This document shows, in pieces, positions 62,279 through 64,000 of a stretch of 64,000 bases of DNA. Source of the stretch: Lactococcus petauri (lineage in GTDB: Bacteria; Bacillota; Bacilli; Lactobacillales; Streptococcaceae); NCBI RefSeq assembly GCF_002154895.1, contig NZ_MUIZ01000004.1, forward strand, positions 124,001 through 188,000, in the 5' to 3' direction. The translations under genes were made by a program, and so were the position numbers. Numbering within the stretch: position 1 is the stretch's first letter; each line of letters opens with the position of its first letter. The notes below the pieces were generated by a model. The model did not search any database and was not told where the DNA came from. It saw nothing but the letters and a program-made list of their open reading frames with translations.

Positions 62279-62887
62279 TTATGATTTTATATTTACACCT
62301 AAAACTGTCAAGTGACCATTTGAAATTAATTTAACGATAAGATGTGCAAAATCACTCGGTTTCATGGTACTTGGTGAAGAAACCCACCATTTAAGTGTGC
62401 CTGCTAAGATAGAAGTAATATAGCTGATGACAAAATCACTTGGGACTAATACATCGTGTTCTCGAATTTCCAGCTTATCAAAAAGTTCGGTATAACGTTC
62501 GGTTAATATCTCGATAAAACGATTAATAATCGTTTGGTCCTGTGATTTATCTATCACAATTTGTGCTACTTCTGGATTTTGACGTACAAAGTCGTAGAAG
62601 CGCGCCAACATCTCTTCAATATCATTGACATAAACGTCAGTTCCATCCACAGGATTTTGTTCATCTAAAATTTTGATAAAATCCATGATAAAAGTATCAA
62701 TTAAACTGTCATAAAGATCTTGCTTGTCGGCATAATGTGCATAAAAAGTTGCACGATTTATCATTGCAGCATCTGCAATTTCTTGAATGGAAATTTTTTC
62801 AAATTTTTTATTTCTTAACAAAGAAAAGAAAGCTTGTGTAATCATTTTTCGTGTTCTTAAGACACGTAAATCATTTATTTTAGCCAT
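62279..62887 (-). CDS. TetR/AcrR family regulator
   Basis: 202-residue transcription factor. The N-terminal helix-turn-helix reads ISIQEIADAAMINRATFYAH (about residues 32-51), with the TFY triplet typical of the family; the C-terminal domain is helical and ligand-binding. It is divergent from the activase-like gene, with paired inverted repeats in the shared gap. Start at MAKINDLR is chosen because the longer frame runs into the operator. Confidence 0.85.
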   Translation of the reverse strand: MAKINDLRVLRTRKMITQAFFSLLRNKKFEKISIQEIADAAMINRATFYAHYADKQDLYDSLIDTFIMDFIKILDEQNPVDGTDVYVNDIEEMLARFYDFVRQNPEVAQIVIDKSQDQTIINRFIEILTERYTELFDKLEIREHDVLVPSDFVISYITSILAGTLKWWVSSPSTMKPSDFAHLIVKLISNGHLTVLGVNIKS

Positions 62888-62916
62888 ATTAATACATTTC
62901 CCCTTTACTTGTAGGT

Positions 62917-62952
62917 TAAACAACATAATAGTAGTATCTGTTGTTTATTATA
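62917..62952 (-). promoter_or_regulatory. tetR promoter and operator 1
   Basis: TAAACAAC-N15-GTTGTTTA (62917-62947) with perfect 8-bp arms overlaps a minus-strand TATAAT (62947-62952), implying autorepression. Confidence 0.65.
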
Positions 62953-63003
62953 GTCCTTTATGATAAATTCTACCGATTTAAGCTATGTAAAACATTTTTG
63001 ACA

Positions 63004-63034
63004 TAAACGACACGCAACTTCTAAATGTTGTTTA
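63004..63034. promoter_or_regulatory. Operator 2
   Basis: TAAACGAC-N15-GTTGTTTA, the same 31-bp layout as operator 1 with one arm mismatch. Confidence 0.6.
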
Positions 63035-63060
63035 AATGACATTAACTTGTAACTTGACGG

Positions 63061-63088
63061 TTGAAAAATGAGGAATAAATGATAAAAT
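63061..63088 (+). promoter_or_regulatory. Promoter of the activase-like gene
   Basis: TTGAAA, 16-bp spacer, TAAAAT; AAGGA lies before the ATG at 63142. Confidence 0.6.
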
Positions 63089-63141
63089 AGACAATGAATA
63101 AGATAAGCAACAGCCTGTCAAATAGAGAAGGAAAAAATACT

Positions 63142-64000
63142 ATGAAAAGTTATAAGGCTGGGATTGATGTCGGCTCTACTACAGTAAAACTCGTTGTTTT
63201 TGATGAGGAATATCAGCTCCTTTTTAGCCGATATGAACGTCATTTTTCAGATGTAAAAACGGCAACGATAAAAGTATTAAAAGAATTGTTGGAAGAGAGA
63301 GGCGAGTGTTCACTTACCTTAGCAATCACAGGCTCTGGGGGAATGGGACTTGCAGATGTAATTGATGTCCCTTTTATCCAAGAAGTTATCGCAAGCTCGA
63401 TTACTATCGAGAAATTTATTCCTGAAACAGATGTCATGATTGAACTTGGTGGTGAAGATGCCAAGATGACCTTTTTTGACGCAGGTACCCAAGAGCTACG
63501 TATGAATGGGACTTGTGCTGGTGGGACAGGAGCTTTTATTGACCAGATGGCGGCTTTACTCAAAGTAGATGCTGCGGGTGTCAATACATTAGCGAAAGAC
63601 TATGAGAAAATATATCCCATTGCTAGCCGTTGTGGTGTGTTTGCCAAAACAGATGTTCAGCCGCTTCTTAATGAAGGTGTGCGTAAAGAAGATATAGCCG
63701 CTTCAATTTTTCAAGCCGTGGTGAATCAAACGATTGCGGGGTTAGCTTCCGGTCGTAAGATTACGGGAAAAATTGCTTTTCTCGGTGGACCGCTCTATTT
63801 TATGAGCGAATTGCGCAAACGTTTTATTGAAACTTTGGATATTGCAGAAGAGGATGTTATTTTTCCGGAAAATCCTCAACTTTTTGTGGCAATGGGTGCT
63901 GCTCTGGCTGAGGAAACAAGAACAAGTACGATTCGTACTTTAATTGATAATCTAGAAAGTGACAATAGCGACAGCTTGATTCCGCAGGATACGTTGGATC
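63142..64000 (+). CDS. 2-hydroxyacyl-CoA dehydratase activase-like protein (3' end missing)
   Basis: The frame is open from the ATG to the window end (286 codons). The visible part is a BcrAD/BadF/HgdC-type ATPase: GIDVGSTTVKLVVF phosphate motif, ITGSGGMGLADV, IELGGEDAKMTFF and NGTCAGGTGAFIDQM, with the Fe-S cysteine in SRCGVFAKTD. In LAB such domains often start a very large (over 1400 residues) activase-dehydratase fusion of unknown substrate. Probably controlled by the divergent TetR protein. Confidence 0.82.
   Translation, partial: MKSYKAGIDVGSTTVKLVVFDEEYQLLFSRYERHFSDVKTATIKVLKELLEERGECSLTLAITGSGGMGLADVIDVPFIQEVIASSITIEKFIPETDVMIELGGEDAKMTFFDAGTQELRMNGTCAGGTGAFIDQMAALLKVDAAGVNTLAKDYEKIYPIASRCGVFAKTDVQPLLNEGVRKEDIAASIFQAVVNQTIAGLASGRKITGKIAFLGGPLYFMSELRKRFIETLDIAEEDVIFPENPQLFVAMGAALAEETRTSTIRTLIDNLESDNSDSLIPQDTLD

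Overview
The window is a moderately AT-rich, gene-dense chromosomal segment of a low-GC Gram-positive bacterium, most likely a Lactococcus and more probably the L. garvieae side of the genus than L. lactis. The basis is the gene order pyrR-pyrP-pyrB-carA behind a PyrR attenuator (the known lactococcal pyrRPB-carA operon), a cop operon with TACANNTGTA cop boxes, lone PTS EIIC genes without EIIA/EIIB partners, type II NADH dehydrogenase beside menA, and lactococcal-style TGNTATAAT extended -10 promoters. No rRNA, tRNA, CRISPR array, insertion sequence or intact prophage is visible. Genus and species are inferences from gene content, not from a marker-gene comparison.

Region by region. 1-5050: 3' part of leuS, an alpha/beta hydrolase, an AI-2E family membrane protein and a small Fe-S biogenesis-like protein. 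5223-10027: respiratory block with an NADH dehydrogenase fused to a DoxX-like tail, menA, and a convergent acyl-CoA synthetase. 10221-16722: serine dehydratase sdaAB-sdaAA, copper operon copY-copZ-copA with two cop boxes, recQ. 16732-21807: an unusual operon with a glycosylasparaginase-type Ntn hydrolase, a lone PTS EIIC, a stand-alone GrdB-like protein, a PepV-like M20 peptidase and a GntR/UTRA regulator, driven by a promoter with a partial cre and GTATATAC-type operators. 21789-30740: YfhO, DUF4931-like protein, mnmA, a membrane-anchored unknown, rpsA, and a secreted permuted NlpC/P60-like protein followed by an anchored propeller-like protein. 30777-36450: dexB-type glucosidase behind a MalR-like operator, then a gluconate operon gnd-gntK-gntP with a good cre. 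36461-38259 (minus): a tyrosine-type T-box leader, a 30-codon ORF with a strong ribosome binding site, and an NhaC-family transporter. 38339-43135: pyrRPB-carA and bioY. 43209-45473: Spx-like protein, small membrane ORF, HslV-like orphan and queA. 45823-46515: divergent cI/Cro-like regulators. 46596-59797: a long wall teichoic acid or poly(glycerol phosphate) surface-polymer cluster (TagH with extracellular LysM, TagG, four CDP-glycerol glycerophosphotransferase-family proteins, TagD, UDP-GlcNAc 2-epimerase, a serine-elbow hydrolase-like protein, a phosphodiester glycosidase-like protein and a divergent LCP protein). 59877-64000: nagB, glpK, a TetR regulator, and the start of a large 2-hydroxyacyl-CoA dehydratase activase-like gene behind a duplicated 31-bp operator.

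How the parts may work together. The most interesting module is the 16.8-21.8 kb operon. A Thr-nucleophile glycosylasparaginase without a signal peptide, next to a lactose/cellobiose-type PTS EIIC and a dipeptidase, suggests uptake and cytoplasmic cleavage of a glycosylated amino acid or peptide such as GlcNAc-Asn. The nagB promoter about 43 kb away carries the same GTATATAC core beside its -10, so the freed amino sugar could feed NagB under the same or a related GntR repressor. The surface-polymer cluster is a second focus: it has an AT-rich mosaic core, an unusual TagH architecture, and a local repressor pair whose half-site also appears as a perfect palindrome just before tagH.
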